This document shows positions 25,188-33,859 of a stretch of 64,000 nt of DNA, one piece after another. The DNA is from Mesorhizobium sp. WSM3626. GTDB taxonomy: Bacteria > Pseudomonadota > Alphaproteobacteria > Rhizobiales > Rhizobiaceae. The stretch lies in NCBI RefSeq assembly GCF_000513935.1, contig NZ_AZUY01000010.1, positions 25,727-89,726 of the forward strand, read 5' to 3'. Both the position numbers and the translations under genes were made by a program. The notes under the pieces were generated by a model. That model made no database searches, was not told where the DNA came from, and saw only the letters and a program-made list of their open reading frames with translations. Every line of letters starts with the position of its first letter. Within the stretch, counting starts at the first letter, position 1.

Positions 25188-26924
25188 TCAGGATCCGAAA
25201 CTGCCACCCGCGCGGATCGTCGGGGCGAACGACCCGGTCACCACCGTGCTCTGCTGGACCGCCTTGCCGGTAACCGACCGCCGCAGCACCTCGCCGCTTG
25301 GACCGAAGGCTTCGATCATGCCGCCGCGCAAAAGCATCACGCGGTCGCAAGCAGCGGCGATCGAAGGCTGATGAGTGATCACGACGACCGTGACGCCCGC
25401 CGTCCGCGCGGCCGAAAGCACCGCCTCGAGCGCGGCCTCGCCGCTACCGTCGAGATGGGAGCTGGGCTCGTCGAGCACCAGGAACCGCGGATTGCCGTAG
25501 AAGGCGCGCGCCAGCCCTATTCGCTGGCGCTCGCCGCCCGACAGCGCCCTGTCCGACGGGCCGATCATGGTCTGGTAGCCGTCGCGCTGCGCCAGGATCA
25601 ACTCATGCACCTGGGCGCGCTTTGCCGCCTCGACGATCGCTCCGTCGTCCGCCTCCGGATCGAAGCGGGCGACGTTTTGCGCGATCGATCCTGGAAAGAG
25701 CTCGACCTCCTGCGAGAGGTAACCGATATGCTTTCCGAGCTGGCTTTCGTCCCAGGTCCCGAGGTCCGCGCCGTCGATCCTGATTGAGCCGCCGGTCGGT
25801 TGGGCGGCACCCACGAGCAACCGCGCCAGCGTCGATTTGCCGGCGCCGCTCGGGCCGACGATGGCCAACGCTTCGCCGGCGCCGATCGCAAAGGTCAGCC
25901 GCTTGAGGAGGGGCTCCGTGCCGGGTCGGGCATTCGGCGCCATGAAGAAAACGTCCTGCGCGGAAATCGCGCCTGCCGGATCGGGCAGGATCAGTTTTCG
26001 CGACCCGGCCGGACGTGCCGCAAGCGCCTTTTCCAGCCGTGCCCACGCCCGCCGGGCGTCGGCGATCTGCCGCCAGGCGCCGATCAGCTGGTCGAGCGGC
26101 TGCAGCGCGCGCGACGAGACCAGCGAAGATGCGAAGATCATGCCGGCCGTCATCTGCCCCTGAAGCACCAGCCATGCGCCGGCGCCGAGGATCGCCAGTT
26201 GCAGCATCATGCGCAACGCCCGCGAGGCGCCGCTGAAGATCGCATTGGCGCTCGAGGAACGGTCATGGAAGGTGAGCGCCGCCCCTACATGCCGTCCCCA
26301 GACCCGCGCGGCGTTCTCCACCATACCCATGGCACGCAGCGTCTCCGCATTGCGGGCAAAGGCCTGTTCCGCCTGGCTGGCCAAGGCCGAACGCTCCGTG
26401 GACAAGGCATCGTTCCTGCCGATGGCAAGCTGGTTGGCCACGACCAGGAAAAGCAGAAGCACCGCGCCGGCGACCGTCACCCAGAACAGCACCGGATGGA
26501 TGAGATAGAGCAAGGCAAGGAAGACAGGGGCGAAGGGCAGGTCGAACAACACCGCCACGCCGCGCGACCTGATGAAGGCGCAGACCGAGGCGAGGTCGCG
26601 CAGCGGCGACAGGCCGCCGGCATATCTTGCGCCGAGGGAAACGGCGAAGGTGCTGGCACCCAGCTTGCGGTCGACGGTCGCCGCGACGCGCTGCGTGTAA
26701 ACGGCGCGGATCGCGTCCAGCAGCCCGAGGAAGGCGAGCGCGAGAACCGCGATGGCCGAAAGATAGACAAGCGTCTCGACGCTGGAGGACGGCAGCACGC
26801 GATCATAGACCTGCAGCAGGTAGAGCGGAATCACCAACAGCAGGATGTTGATCAGCAGCGAGAAGACGCCGACATCGGCGATGGCGCGCATGAAGACCGG
26901 CCGCAGGCCGGAGGGTCCAGTCAT
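25188..26924 (-). CDS. Type I secretion ABC transporter (PrtD/PrsD family)
   Basis: 578-residue fused permease-ATPase that drives secretion of an RTX protein through inner and outer membranes. The membrane domain (about 10-300) has six hydrophobic segments; there is no N-terminal C39-like domain, as in PrtD and PrsD. The nucleotide-binding domain shows Walker A GPSGAGKST (about 357-365), the signature ALSGGERQRIGLARAF, and Walker B FLVLDEPSSHLD with the H-loop THQPS. It starts 35 bases after the glycanase gene ends, so its substrate is very probably that protein. Confidence 0.94.
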   Translation of the reverse strand: MTGPSGLRPVFMRAIADVGVFSLLINILLLVIPLYLLQVYDRVLPSSSVETLVYLSAIAVLALAFLGLLDAIRAVYTQRVAATVDRKLGASTFAVSLGARYAGGLSPLRDLASVCAFIRSRGVAVLFDLPFAPVFLALLYLIHPVLFWVTVAGAVLLLFLVVANQLAIGRNDALSTERSALASQAEQAFARNAETLRAMGMVENAARVWGRHVGAALTFHDRSSSANAIFSGASRALRMMLQLAILGAGAWLVLQGQMTAGMIFASSLVSSRALQPLDQLIGAWRQIADARRAWARLEKALAARPAGSRKLILPDPAGAISAQDVFFMAPNARPGTEPLLKRLTFAIGAGEALAIVGPSGAGKSTLARLLVGAAQPTGGSIRIDGADLGTWDESQLGKHIGYLSQEVELFPGSIAQNVARFDPEADDGAIVEAAKRAQVHELILAQRDGYQTMIGPSDRALSGGERQRIGLARAFYGNPRFLVLDEPSSHLDGSGEAALEAVLSAARTAGVTVVVITHQPSIAAACDRVMLLRGGMIEAFGPSGEVLRRSVTGKAVQQSTVVTGSFAPTIRAGGSFGS

Positions 26925-26959
26925 TTCCGCATTTCCCGCCGCTGCATGATCCCGAGACC

Positions 26960-28441
26960 TTAAACGTGGCCCCCGAATTCGGAACCGCCGTGCTGCGTGC
27001 TGCTGGCGATGCTGTGCGTGGCGGTGCTGCTGGTGAGGTGCAGAGCGCTCGCCGGCGCGTTGTCCAGCGTATAGGCGCGGATGTAGTCGATCTTCATCTC
27101 GGCAGGCGTCGCCAGATGATCGGGAGGCGCGCCGGCAATGCCTCCGACCGCGAGATCGGCCAGCATGTACATTGGCTTGTGCATATCGGACGGCGTCGCC
27201 GTTTCCGCGACCTGGACACCGTCATAGGTCCAGACGAGCTTGTCCGGCGTCCACAGCACACCATAGGTGTGGAAGCCGGCGGTATCCATGGTATTCACCG
27301 TCAACGTCACCTTGGTGTGCGTTCCCGTTTCATTCGAGTGCGCCGTCATGATCAACGAGTTCGGGTCCTGTCCGCGCGTTTCGATCACATCCAGTTCCGG
27401 CGGCCACGAGCCGTCTGCCGGCAGCAGCCAGAAGGCCGGCCAGGCGCCGGCGTTCTCGGGCAGGTCGGCGCGCATTTCGAAATAGCCGTAGGTCTGCGAG
27501 AAAGTGCTGTGTGTGTTGAGGATGCCTGACGTGTATTCGTAATTGTTGATCAGCGGCTTGATGTCGGCCGGCGCCTGCGCGGCGGTGATGGTCAGCACGC
27601 CGTTGTTCACGCTGAACGGATGGACGGAGCTCGTCGGCCCATAATTGGCATCGATGTACCATTGCAGCTCGCCATTGCCGGTCAATGTGCTTCCGTTCGG
27701 CGCCCCCCATGAGAAATTGGTATCCCATGTGCCACCTTGGGCATTGTGAAGATTGAGCGTGTTGAAGTCGTCGCTGAACGACAGCTTCATTCCGGACATG
27801 TCGATCGGCAACTGGAACTGGTTGGAATGCAGGTTGTCGACGGTCGTATCCTTGAACTCGAGGATCTCGCCGGATCCGAGGTTCAACAGCACGTTCGATC
27901 CCGCCTGGACCATGTTCGAGTGGATGGCGTCGAACGACGTGAACCCATAGCCATTGAGGCGGACGGTGTCGGTGGCGGCAAAATTGGCGATCAGGTCGCT
28001 TCCGTTGCCTTTCGAGATGATGAAGGTGTCGTAGCCGCCGCCGCCGTCGATCAGAACGTCGTTTCCCCGGCCGCCGTCCAGCGTCTGGTGCCCGGCCGTG
28101 GCGGTGATGATGTTGTCCAACCCATTTCCGAAGGCGTAGTTATTGGGGTTTGTGACGATGAGGTTCTCGACATTGTCGGGGAGCTTGTAGCTCATCCATG
28201 TGCTGATCGTGTCGATGCCTGCCCCGGCGGCCTCGGCCACCTTGTTGCCCGCCCCATAGAGGTAATAGATGTCATCGCCCGTGCCACCGTGCATCGTGAC
28301 GTTGGCACCGCCTGCTCCCCAGAAGGAATCGTTTCCGGCGCTGCCATACATGTCCGGCCCGGCCCCTGTCGCTGAGTACCAGTGGTTGGACGTGCCGCTA
28401 TAGGGAAGAGGAACACCCACGGCGTTGACGAAGAAGCTCAT
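26960..28441 (-). CDS. Secreted RTX-repeat GH16 glycanase (ExsH/PlyA-like)
   Basis: 493-residue secreted beta-glycanase. The N-terminal third has calcium-binding RTX motifs (GSAGNDSFWGAGG at about 33-45, GGTGDDIYYLYG at 52-63, LDGGRGNDVLIDGGGGYD at 121-138). The C-terminal part is a GH16 domain (about 218-465) with the catalytic ELDVIE: Glu349 nucleophile, Asp351, Glu354 acid/base. No Sec signal is present; the Ser/Thr-rich tail (470-493) may be the type I secretion signal. ATG 28441 has GAGGAGG upstream. First gene of an operon with its exporter. In rhizobia related enzymes cut exopolysaccharide; the substrate here is inferred. Confidence 0.92.
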   Translation of the reverse strand: MSFFVNAVGVPLPYSGTSNHWYSATGAGPDMYGSAGNDSFWGAGGANVTMHGGTGDDIYYLYGAGNKVAEAAGAGIDTISTWMSYKLPDNVENLIVTNPNNYAFGNGLDNIITATAGHQTLDGGRGNDVLIDGGGGYDTFIISKGNGSDLIANFAATDTVRLNGYGFTSFDAIHSNMVQAGSNVLLNLGSGEILEFKDTTVDNLHSNQFQLPIDMSGMKLSFSDDFNTLNLHNAQGGTWDTNFSWGAPNGSTLTGNGELQWYIDANYGPTSSVHPFSVNNGVLTITAAQAPADIKPLINNYEYTSGILNTHSTFSQTYGYFEMRADLPENAGAWPAFWLLPADGSWPPELDVIETRGQDPNSLIMTAHSNETGTHTKVTLTVNTMDTAGFHTYGVLWTPDKLVWTYDGVQVAETATPSDMHKPMYMLADLAVGGIAGAPPDHLATPAEMKIDYIRAYTLDNAPASALHLTSSTATHSIASSTQHGGSEFGGHV

Positions 28442-28717
28442 CGGACAAATCCTCCTCGCGATGCCGGGCCAGCTCGAATCGTTCGATACGAACTTCGGAT
28501 GGCCGCATTGGATCAATGCTGAAAGGAACGATATCGTTCCGGGGAATCATTACACAATCCACCATAACATCGATCTTTCGGAAGACATATACTTATTATC
28601 CGTGAAGAGAGCGCCGGTTAACCGCAGCTATTTAGTAAAATTGTGTATAAACCAGAAATTGCAAAGGATCTACTTAGATGAAGGATCCATTTGGATGAAG
28701 GGGGGAAGCTTACGCCC
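28442..28717. promoter_or_regulatory. AT-rich control region upstream of the secretion operon
   Basis: This 276-base stretch is far poorer in GC than its neighbours. It contains a perfect 16-bp palindrome GGAACGATATCGTTCC (28525-28540), a smaller one GTTCG-ATA-CGAAC (28481-28493), and two 17-base direct repeats (28666-28682 and 28683-28699, 14 of 17 identical). It lies between the glycanase start and the stop of the EamA gene, both on the minus strand, and should hold the operon's promoter and regulator sites. No gene seen. Confidence 0.55.
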
Positions 28718-29644
28718 TCAGACAGCGGCTTCGATCGGCTCGGCAAGCCTGGGATTTGAACGTGCCGCGATCAGGCAACTGGCTACGATGAGGCCCGCTC
28801 CCGCCAGCGTGGTCCAGGTCACCGCCTCGTCGAAGAAGAGGAAGCCAAGCGCGATCGCCCAGATGAAGGCGGAGTATTCCGTCGGGATCAGATACTGCGC
28901 TTCGGCCCGCGCATAGGCCCAGCTCATCAGGAACTGGCCGGCGAGCGACAGTGCCGTCACTCCGGCCAGCGGAAGCCAGAGCTCGCGCGGCAGGGCAATG
29001 GCGAGCCAGGGTGCGGCGAGACCGAGGATGACCGCCACGCAAAGGTTCTGGAACAGCATGATCTCGATCGGTTTGGCCAACAGCGCCTGCTGCCGCGCAA
29101 GGATCAGATTGTAGGCATAGAACACCGTCGACACCAGCACCGCCGCAGTGCCGAGCAAGGCATCCCTGGCATGGCTTGTCTGCCCGAACTGGCCGCCGAC
29201 GATGATTGCGACGCCCGCAATGCCGGCCAGCGAGGCCCAGATCGCCTGACGCTGGATTCGTTCACCCAGCAGCAGCGCGGCCAGCAGCAGGGCAAACAGC
29301 GGCGCTACGAAACTCAATCCGATCGCCTCCGCCAGCGGCAGCCGGGCGAGCCCCCAGAAGAAGGACAGCAAGACAAAGCCGACGACGGCGGCGCGCAGCG
29401 CATGCAGCTTGAGCACGGAAGGCGTGGGCAGCCTGCGTGGCCCCATCGACCAGCCGGCACCCGCGACCACGGTCGCCAGCATGCTGCGCCACAGCACCGT
29501 GTTGTAGACGCCGACGGCGATGACCAGGACCTTCATGGCCGCGTCCATCCCCGACAGAAGGAAGATGCCAAGCGCGCAGACAAGCACCGGGACCATGGGA
29601 GAAACGGCGCCTGCCAGGCTGGATGACTTCACGAGGCCCCTCAT
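28718..29644 (-). CDS. EamA/DMT-family permease
   Basis: 308-residue inner-membrane protein with about ten hydrophobic segments in two EamA repeats (for example LLSFFWGLARLPLAEAIGLSFVAPLFALLLAALLLGE and the second copy ending EAVTWTTLAGAGLIVASCLIA). Drug/metabolite transporters of this group move amino acids, nucleotides or unknown metabolites. ATG 29644 (MRGLVKSSS) is the most likely start; longer readings are hydrophilic and unrelated. No functional link with the secretion operon is visible beyond strand. Confidence 0.87.
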   Translation of the reverse strand: MRGLVKSSSLAGAVSPMVPVLVCALGIFLLSGMDAAMKVLVIAVGVYNTVLWRSMLATVVAGAGWSMGPRRLPTPSVLKLHALRAAVVGFVLLSFFWGLARLPLAEAIGLSFVAPLFALLLAALLLGERIQRQAIWASLAGIAGVAIIVGGQFGQTSHARDALLGTAAVLVSTVFYAYNLILARQQALLAKPIEIMLFQNLCVAVILGLAAPWLAIALPRELWLPLAGVTALSLAGQFLMSWAYARAEAQYLIPTEYSAFIWAIALGFLFFDEAVTWTTLAGAGLIVASCLIAARSNPRLAEPIEAAV

Positions 29645-29905
29645 GTGATGGATCGCAGCCGGATGTATCAGGGCCGACCGGCGGGGCCAGATGGCAGCCC
29701 CGCCGATATGGCGGTCCAACCAAGCCGGCTTGTGGCCTGGCTGGGGGCACGACTACTGGGGGCGACTACTGGGGCCCCGACTAGTGAGGATCCGAACCAT
29801 TGTGGACCTGAACTGCTGGCGACCTGAACTTTCTTGCCGCGCGTGTCGATTTCGCCATTGCCCGTTCGTCATATGATTGAACCAACCCAACCCAGGAGAA
29901 AGACC

Positions 29906-30310
29906 ATGCGGTTTATGATGCTGATGATCCCCGGCGGCTACGCGGACGCCGCGCCCGATGTCATGCCCGGCGCCGAGGCGGTGGAAGGGATGATGAAATA
30001 CAATCACGAGCTGAAGAAAGCCGGCGTGTTGCTGGCACTCGACGGCCTGCACCCGCCATCCTCCGGGGCGCGGGTCAGCTTCAAGGGCGGCAAGCCTGTG
30101 GTCGTCGACGGCCCCTTCGCCGAGGTCAAGGAAGTTCTGGGCGGCTATTGGGTGATCGATGTACGCTCGCGCGACGAGGCCATTGAATGGGCCCGCCGCT
30201 GCCCCGCCGGGGAGAGTGACGTGATCGAAATCCGCCAGGTCTTTGAAATGAGCGAATTTCCCGAGGACGTCCAGAAGGTGGCCGACCGCCTCGGCAGGCT
30301 GAAGGATTGA
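29906..30310 (+). CDS. DGPF/YCII-related protein
   Basis: 134-residue protein of the YCII/DGPF family (ferredoxin-like dimeric alpha-beta barrel). The name-giving motif is present as VVDGPFAEVKEVLGGYWVI (about 67-85), followed by the typical RSRDEAIEWARRCPAG. ATG 29906 has AGGAGAAAGACC in front. It overlaps the downstream sigma-factor gene by four bases. DGPF proteins are the standard genomic partner of ECF42 sigma factors and are thought to belong to the same regulatory unit; the biochemical role is not known. Confidence 0.9.
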   Translation: MRFMMLMIPGGYADAAPDVMPGAEAVEGMMKYNHELKKAGVLLALDGLHPPSSGARVSFKGGKPVVVDGPFAEVKEVLGGYWVIDVRSRDEAIEWARRCPAGESDVIEIRQVFEMSEFPEDVQKVADRLGRLKD

Positions 30311-31566
30311 CCCCCAACGCAACCATCGAAGCCGTCTGGCGGATCGAGCAGCCGAAGCTCACCGCCAGATTGGCACGCACTCTCAGGGATGTCGGGCTGG
30401 CCGAGGAAATCGCGCAGGACGCTTTCCTGCTGGCGCTGGAGCGCTGGCCTCGCGACGGCATTCCGCGCAATCCGGCCGCCTGGTTGACGCAGGTCGCCAG
30501 GAACCGCGCGCTCGACCGGCTGCGCCGCACCACCATGATCGACGGCAAGCATCGCGAACTCGCCATCGATCTCACCGAGCTGGAGCGCGAGATGCCCGAC
30601 ATCGAGGCGGCGCTCGACGAGGATATCGACGACGACCTTTTGCGGTTGATCTTCACCGCCTGTCATCCCGTCTTGCCCACCGAGCAGCGCGCCGCATTGG
30701 CCTTGCGGCTGCTGGGCGGACTGTCGACGCCGGAGATCGCCCGCGCCTTCCTGGTGCCCGAAGCCACCGCCGCCCAGCGCATCGTGCGCGCCAAGCGAAC
30801 CCTTCGCGATGCCGCCATCCCGTTCGAGACGCCGCGTGCGCAAGAGCGCCGCGAACGCCTCAGTGCTGTGCTGGAGGTGGTCTATCTCATCTTCAATGAG
30901 GGCTATGTGGCCACCGCCGGACCGGACTGGCTGCGGGCCGACCTGTGCGCCGAAGCGCTGCGCCTCGGCCGCTCGCTGGCGGCGCTGATGCCGGATGAAC
31001 CCCAGGTGCAGGGGCTGGTATCGCTGATGGAATTCAACGCCTCCCGCTTCGCGGCCCGCACCGGCAAAGCGGGCGACCCGATCCTGCTGCTCGACCAGGA
31101 TCGCGGCCGATGGGATTGGTCGCTCATCCGGAGCGGCCTCGACGGCCTGAACCGCGCCATGGCCCTGACATCAGCGCCGGGACCCTATCTGCTTCAGGCG
31201 ATGATCGCGGCCTGCCACGCCCGCGCGGTGACTGCCGCCGACACCGATTGGATCGCCATATCGGCCTACTATCAGGCGCTTGCGCTCACGGCCCCCTCGC
31301 CCATCGTCGAAATCAATCGCGCCGTGGCGGTCGGCATGGCGTTCGGCCCGGCGCAAGGCCTTGCCATCATCGAGGCGCTGAAGGACGAGCCGCGCCTGAA
31401 AGACTCGCATCTCCTGCCCACGGTGCGCGGCGATCTCCTGCAGAAGCTCGGCCATCAGGCGGAAGCCAGCGCCGCGTTCCGCCACGCCGCCAAATTGACC
31501 GGCAACGACAGGGAACGCGCCCTGCTGCTCGCCCGCGCCACGGGGGCAGCCGATCGCGACCTTTAG
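30307..31566 (+). CDS. ECF sigma factor of the ECF42 type with C-terminal helical extension
   Basis: 419-residue extracytoplasmic-function sigma factor. Sigma region 2 is at about 5-75 (LAEEIAQDAFLLALERWP, WLTQVARNRALDRLRR), region 4 at about 120-180 (LPTEQRAALALRLLGGLSTPEIARAFLVPEATAAQRIVRAKR). A ~220-residue alpha-helical TPR-like extension follows (FNEGYVATAGPDWLRADLCAEALRLGRSL). Long C-terminal extension plus adjacent DGPF gene define ECF42, which works without a classical anti-sigma factor. The start is TTG at 30307, overlapping the DGPF stop (TTGA); no better start gives the conserved N-terminus. Confidence 0.92.
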   Translation: MTPNATIEAVWRIEQPKLTARLARTLRDVGLAEEIAQDAFLLALERWPRDGIPRNPAAWLTQVARNRALDRLRRTTMIDGKHRELAIDLTELEREMPDIEAALDEDIDDDLLRLIFTACHPVLPTEQRAALALRLLGGLSTPEIARAFLVPEATAAQRIVRAKRTLRDAAIPFETPRAQERRERLSAVLEVVYLIFNEGYVATAGPDWLRADLCAEALRLGRSLAALMPDEPQVQGLVSLMEFNASRFAARTGKAGDPILLLDQDRGRWDWSLIRSGLDGLNRAMALTSAPGPYLLQAMIAACHARAVTAADTDWIAISAYYQALALTAPSPIVEINRAVAVGMAFGPAQGLAIIEALKDEPRLKDSHLLPTVRGDLLQKLGHQAEASAAFRHAAKLTGNDRERALLLARATGAADRDL

Positions 31567-31731
31567 CTGTCCGTTCGCCGCCAGTTGGAACCGCACGGGC
31601 AGGCTGGCCCCTCAGCACGTCCGGTGACAGTTCACCTCCTATGCATCCGCCGCAACGCCAAGCGGTTTGGTTGGTGCGGCGCGGCGTTTCAAGCTAACTT
31701 TTAGGCGCGCCGCAACCTTGCAAGAACTCCA

Positions 31732-31760
31732 ACGAAAAGGGCGGCGCAAGCACCGCCCCG
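31732..31760 (-). terminator. Intrinsic terminator behind the FMN reductase gene
   Basis: GGGCGG (31739-31744) and CCGCCC (31753-31758) pair, and on the minus strand the stem is followed by TTTTCG. It begins about 35 bases after the reductase stop. Confidence 0.65.
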
Positions 31761-31791
31761 TAACCTTGGGAGGACAATCCGATCCGGCGGA

Positions 31792-32397
31792 TCAGGCCGC
31801 CTGGGCTTCCCCGGCGATAGCATCGGCGGCACGGGCGGCCTTCAGCACCTTGGCCCACCAGGCGACGTCGTTGACCAGCGCGGCGGCGGCCTGGTTCAGG
31901 TGCTCGAGATCTTCGAGCTTCTTCTCGCCCTGGCGGACGGCAAGGAAATCGCCCCAGGCGATATGGACGGCGGACTTGACCGGCGCCATCTGCAATTCGA
32001 CGGCGTGGAGACGAAGCTGTTCGACGGCGCGCGAGCCACCGACACTGCCATAGCCGACAAAACCGGCCGGCTTCTTGTTCCACTCGTTGGCGGCGTAGTC
32101 GATGGCGTTCTTCAGCACGGCAGTCGGGCCGTGATTGTATTCGGCGGCGGTGAAGATGAAGCCGTCGAAACCGGCGACCTTCTTCTGCCAGCGCTGTGCG
32201 ACTTCGCTCTGCGACGGCGCCCAGGCGGAAGACGCGACCTCATCGAAGAAGGGCAGCGGAAAGTCGCGCAGGTCGACAATTTCGACATCGATATCGGCAT
32301 GTGCCTTGGCGATCTTGGCGATCCACTGCGTCGGCACGTCGGCGAAGCGGGCGGCGCGCGTCGAACCGATGACAATGGCGATTTTGGGCTTGGACAT
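31792..32397 (-). CDS. NADPH-dependent FMN reductase-family oxidoreductase
   Basis: 201-residue flavodoxin-fold protein. The FMN phosphate loop is visible as IGSTRAARFADVP, the central part as DGFIFTAAEYNHGPTAVLKNAIDYA, and the GYGSVGGSRAVEQLR loop follows. Such enzymes reduce FMN, quinones, azo dyes or chromate. ATG 32397 has AAGGAG upstream. It is divergent from an HxlR regulator with a palindrome between them, the arrangement typical for quinone- or electrophile-responsive control. Confidence 0.9.
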   Translation of the reverse strand: MSKPKIAIVIGSTRAARFADVPTQWIAKIAKAHADIDVEIVDLRDFPLPFFDEVASSAWAPSQSEVAQRWQKKVAGFDGFIFTAAEYNHGPTAVLKNAIDYAANEWNKKPAGFVGYGSVGGSRAVEQLRLHAVELQMAPVKSAVHIAWGDFLAVRQGEKKLEDLEHLNQAAAALVNDVAWWAKVLKAARAADAIAGEAQAA

Positions 32398-32424
32398 AAG
32401 GGGCTCTCCTTGCGGGAATTTTTG

Positions 32425-32441
32425 GTATCGTTTGGATACCG
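32425..32441. promoter_or_regulatory. Probable HxlR operator
   Basis: GGTATC-GTTTG-GATACC is a perfect inverted repeat in the 90-base gap between the divergent reductase and HxlR genes. HxlR/YodB proteins bind similar dyad sites with GTATC-like arms. Another GATAC lies nearby at 32454-32458. Confidence 0.6.
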
Positions 32442-32487
32442 GCGCTATATGTGATACTGACAAATCGGCGCGCAAGGAGGCACGTTT

Positions 32488-32856
32488 TTGTTACTGAGGC
32501 ACCCGCATAACACCGAGGACTGCCGGGCCGTGTCGGAGATCCTGCAGCGCGTCGGCGACAAATGGACCGTGCTCGTGGTCGGCAAGCTTGGCCGCGGACC
32601 GCTGCGTTTCAACGAGTTGCGCGCGGCCGTTGGCGGCATCTCGCAGAAGATGCTGACCACCACCTTGCGCGGCCTGGAGCGCGACGGCTTCGTCACCCGC
32701 AAGGTGTTTCCGACCATCCCGCCACGCGTCGATTACGAGCTGACCGAGCTTGGCCACGAGCTGCTGGTCCCGGTCGGCGCGCTTGGGGATTGGGCACGCA
32801 AGAACACCCAGCGCGTTCAGTCGGCGCGCGCCAGATTCGATGAGATGCAAGCCTGA
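32488..32856 (+). CDS. HxlR-family transcriptional regulator
   Basis: 122-residue winged helix-turn-helix regulator. Family features: DCRAVSEILQRVGDKWTVLVVGKL with a conserved cysteine (Cys12), the recognition region RFNELRAAVGGISQKMLTTTLRGLERDG, and the wing VTRKVFPTIPPRVDYELTELGHEL. The cysteine often senses quinones, aldehydes or oxidants. The start is TTG at 32488, supported by AAGGAGG seven bases upstream. It probably represses the divergent FMN reductase. Confidence 0.92.
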   Translation: MLLRHPHNTEDCRAVSEILQRVGDKWTVLVVGKLGRGPLRFNELRAAVGGISQKMLTTTLRGLERDGFVTRKVFPTIPPRVDYELTELGHELLVPVGALGDWARKNTQRVQSARARFDEMQA

Positions 32857-33032
32857 AACCCTTGCGCGGCAAGGAGTCCGGAGTTTCGCACTGAGCGGCG
32901 CTTCGCGTTTTAAGGCGAAGTCATGGTTTCCTGAACGAGAAGTCCTGGTTCGCCGAAGATCCGGATATTTTGTCCATGGCGCTCGAGGTGTGCTCACGCG
33001 CGTGGCGGTGACCACATTCCAAAGGCAGCCGG

Positions 33033-33236
33033 TCAGGCTCTTCGCGCCATGGCCCCGCAAGGCGCCGGGCTGCAGATCGTGCACGTCGCTGTCCGCTCCT
33101 TCACACCAGCCGTGTCACGCAGACAGGCGGTGCGCCCAAGGTCCTGTTTGACTTCGGCATAAGCAGTTATGGCGAGCAGGCAGGCGAGCGCGGCGAGAGC
33201 CGCCGCAAGCCAGCCGTTCAATAGGTGTTGACGCAT
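33033..33236 (-). CDS. Small exported protein of unknown function
   Basis: 67 residues: a convincing signal peptide (MRQHLLNGW, then a strongly hydrophobic stretch ending ITAYA at about 27) followed by a 40-residue mature part with four cysteines (TACLRD, TCTICSPAPC). ATG 33236 has GGAGG at ideal distance, which argues for a real small gene. No family recognised. It could also be chance coding in an otherwise empty region. Confidence 0.45.
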   Translation of the reverse strand: MRQHLLNGWLAAALAALACLLAITAYAEVKQDLGRTACLRDTAGVKERTATCTICSPAPCGAMARRA

Positions 33237-33346
33237 TGTCTTCCTCCGACGCCCGCAGAATTGGCCGTGGAGGCAACGGCAGGATGTCGCTGACCGCATC
33301 GCTTTGCACGGGCGATGTTACAAATGTCCGGATTGGCGGTATCGAA

Positions 33347-33742
33347 TCAGCTTTCGGCTGGAACGGCCTTCGGCTTGCCCTCGCCGTCCAGCGCCACCAT
33401 GATGAAATCGGCGTGGGTGACCTTTTCCATCAAGTCGGAGAGATAGCGCTGCGCCCAGGCCTCGACCTTGAGCGTCATCGAGGTGCGGCCGACGCGTTCG
33501 ACATGGGTGTAGATGCACAGCGTGTCGCCGATCTTCATCGGCTTGGCGAAGGACATCTCCTTGACCGCCGCCGTCACCACGCGACCCCTGGCGCGCTCGG
33601 CGGCGCGGATGCCGCAGGCAAGGTCCATCTGCGCCATCACCCAGCCGCCGAAAATGTCGCCGGCGGCATTAGCGTCCGAAGGCATGGCCAGCGTGCGCAG
33701 CGTCAGGTCTCCGATCGGCCGTCCGTCCGCGTACTGCACCAT
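33347..33742 (-). CDS. Acyl-CoA thioesterase, YciA-like hotdog protein
   Basis: 131-residue hotdog-fold thioesterase that hydrolyses acyl-CoA. Family signs are LRTLAMPSDANAAGDIFGGWVMAQMDLACGI, with the catalytic aspartate in GDIFGG, and VKEMSFAKPMKIGDTLCIYTHVERVGRTSMTLKVEAWA. The substrate range of YciA enzymes is broad (short to long acyl chains). ATG 33742 has GAGGAA upstream. It lies downstream of purC on the same strand, separated by 117 bases. Confidence 0.92.
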   Translation of the reverse strand: MVQYADGRPIGDLTLRTLAMPSDANAAGDIFGGWVMAQMDLACGIRAAERARGRVVTAAVKEMSFAKPMKIGDTLCIYTHVERVGRTSMTLKVEAWAQRYLSDLMEKVTHADFIMVALDGEGKPKAVPAES

Positions 33743-33859
33743 GCGAGAAATTCCTCGAGATCGATTGCCTGCGATCCCGTAGCGTCACGGCGCGGACGCG
33801 TCAACGCGCCACTGGATCGTCGACGCGCACCGGGCATCGGGGCAAAGCCTGCTTGGCGG

